Assembly: GCA_964545315.1 (NCBI GenBank) | Contig: CAZJGI010000001.1 | Location: forward strand, 123,296 to 187,295 | Length of the DNA stretch: 64,000 nucleotides | Origin: JAAYJR01 sp964545315 | GTDB lineage: Bacteria > Bacteroidota > Bacteroidia > Bacteroidales > Prolixibacteraceae | Reading direction: 5' to 3' | Part shown: piece after piece, positions 63,777-64,000 of the stretch | How the letters are laid out: every line of letters begins with the position of its first letter | Numbering within the stretch: position 1 is the stretch's first letter | The notes under the pieces: model-generated | What the model was told of the DNA's origin: nothing | What the model saw: only the letters and a program-made list of their open reading frames with translations | Database searches by the model: none | Position numbers and translations under genes: made by a program

Positions 63777-63851
63777 TTATCTCCTGATCCCGAAATGTGA
63801 ACCAAAATAAAAGTACCAGAAAAAGTAAGTATTGTTTACAGTTAAATACAT
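63777..63851 (-). CDS. Aromatic-rich attenuator leader peptide of the tyrA operon
   Basis: A 24-codon ORF starts MYLTVNNT, then has eight consecutive aromatic codons, YFFWYFYF (residues 9-16), then GSHFGIRR and TAA. Ten of the 24 residues are Phe, Tyr or Trp. It stands between a candidate -7 box (63871-63878) and the terminator (63717-63746), upstream of tyrA and DAHP synthase-chorismate mutase. Its codons for Phe20-Gly21-Ile22 (TTCGGGATC) can pair with GGTCCCGGA in the terminator's 5' arm, as an antiterminator. Stalling at Phe/Tyr codons would favour read-through. An in-frame ATG 6 nt upstream (63857) is an alternative start. Confidence 0.82.
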   Translation of the reverse strand: MYLTVNNTYFFWYFYFGSHFGIRR

Positions 63852-63870
63852 TATCATTAATATTTGATAG

Positions 63871-63878
63871 CAAAGATA
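63871..63878 (-). promoter_or_regulatory. Candidate -7 promoter box of the tyrA operon
   Basis: The minus strand reads TATCTTTG, a perfect TAnnTTTG. Transcription would start near 63863, about 12 nt before the leader ATG. No clear -33 TTTG is seen. Confidence 0.55.
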
Positions 63879-63879
63879 A

Positions 63880-63978
63880 TTAAATTTTTTTAGTTTTTAA
63901 TAATTTGAACATAATTAGTGATGAAATAATAAATCCTAAAAATGATAATGTAAAAGCAGTTAATAATAGAGTTTCCAT
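63880..63978 (-). CDS. Possible 32-residue membrane micro-ORF
   Basis: ATG at 63978 to TAA at 63880 encodes 32 residues: METLLLTAFTLSFLGFIIS, a single hydrophobic segment, then a basic tail (FKLLKTKKI). It resembles single-helix small membrane proteins but no family is recognised. It ends 2 bp before the -7 box of the tyrA operon, so it would belong to an earlier transcript. Chance is not excluded. Confidence 0.35.
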   Translation of the reverse strand: METLLLTAFTLSFLGFIISSLIMFKLLKTKKI

Positions 63979-64000
63979 GATAAATTTATTAATATTTAAT

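Noticed and set aside
1..64000. CRISPR arrays, tRNA/rRNA genes, insertion sequences, toxin-antitoxin pairs and defence islands
   Set aside because: I looked for repeat-spacer patterns, conserved tRNA/rRNA stretches, transposase and defence-gene motifs and saw none.

Overview
The window reads as one contig of a Bacteroidota (Bacteroidetes) genome, most likely a Bacteroidales/Marinilabiliales-type heterotroph, and probably a draft or metagenome assembly because a run of exactly 100 Ns (31018-31117) interrupts a flippase gene. The lineage call rests on AT-rich intergenic DNA, several perfect TAnnTTTG promoter -7 boxes, lineage-typical families (DUF4175, DUF4292, DUF4271, fused DAHP synthase/chorismate mutase, ECF sigma/anti-sigma/beta-barrel trios, a type IX secretion C-terminal tail) and poor Shine-Dalgarno sequences. 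I see no rRNA, tRNA, CRISPR array or intact insertion sequence.

Layout. 1-13.4 kb is a carbohydrate and accessory region: the 3' part of a GH2 glycosidase, a universal stress protein, a Tat-exported sugar isomerase-like protein, a Gfo/Idh oxidoreductase with a TIM-barrel isomerase, a truncated PaaI-type thioesterase, a giant tricorn-like protease, an exported FucI/AraA-like protein and an MFS/POT-type transporter. 13.8-30.7 kb is mostly housekeeping: an STN-retropepsin-PDZ protein, rbfA, a LolC/E-type permease, tdh, rsgA, uvrC, apt, mnmG, ybeY, an RsbW-like ATPase, a DUF4175 protein, a lone receiver protein, ruvB and a glutaminyl cyclase. Two parS-like ParB sites (18198 and 21573) flank rsgA-uvrC-apt, which suggests that this part lies near the replication origin.

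30.8-45.8 kb holds the gapped flippase, rpiB, an Rrf2 regulator, a VanZ-like protein, hemW, dut, a TPR lipoprotein, a DUF4292 lipoprotein, a Crp/Fnr regulator with a perfect palindrome in front of it, OsmC, YceI, a methyltransferase-like membrane protein, the beta-barrel/anti-sigma/ECF sigma operon, ilvE and a DUF2797 protein. 46-52.3 kb is again degradative: a tandem class II aldolase protein, a ceramidase-like enzyme with a type IX sorting tail, and two lipoprotein sulfatases. 52.5-61.7 kb carries trpS, polA, a tiny HigA-N-like ORF, a double-propeller sialidase-like enzyme, DUF4271, hemD and rnpA.

The right end (61.7-64 kb, minus strand) is an aromatic amino acid operon, tyrA followed by DAHP synthase-chorismate mutase. 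Upstream of tyrA there is what looks like a complete transcription attenuator: a -7 promoter box, a 24-codon leader peptide with eight consecutive aromatic codons (YFFWYFYF), a possible antiterminator pairing and an intrinsic terminator. It is too short for an ordinary gene caller and is the most interesting regulatory element in the window. Other points of interest are the parS pair, a 60-bp hairpin repeat present at 10.2 and 41.9 kb, several unusual domain fusions, and two gene remnants.
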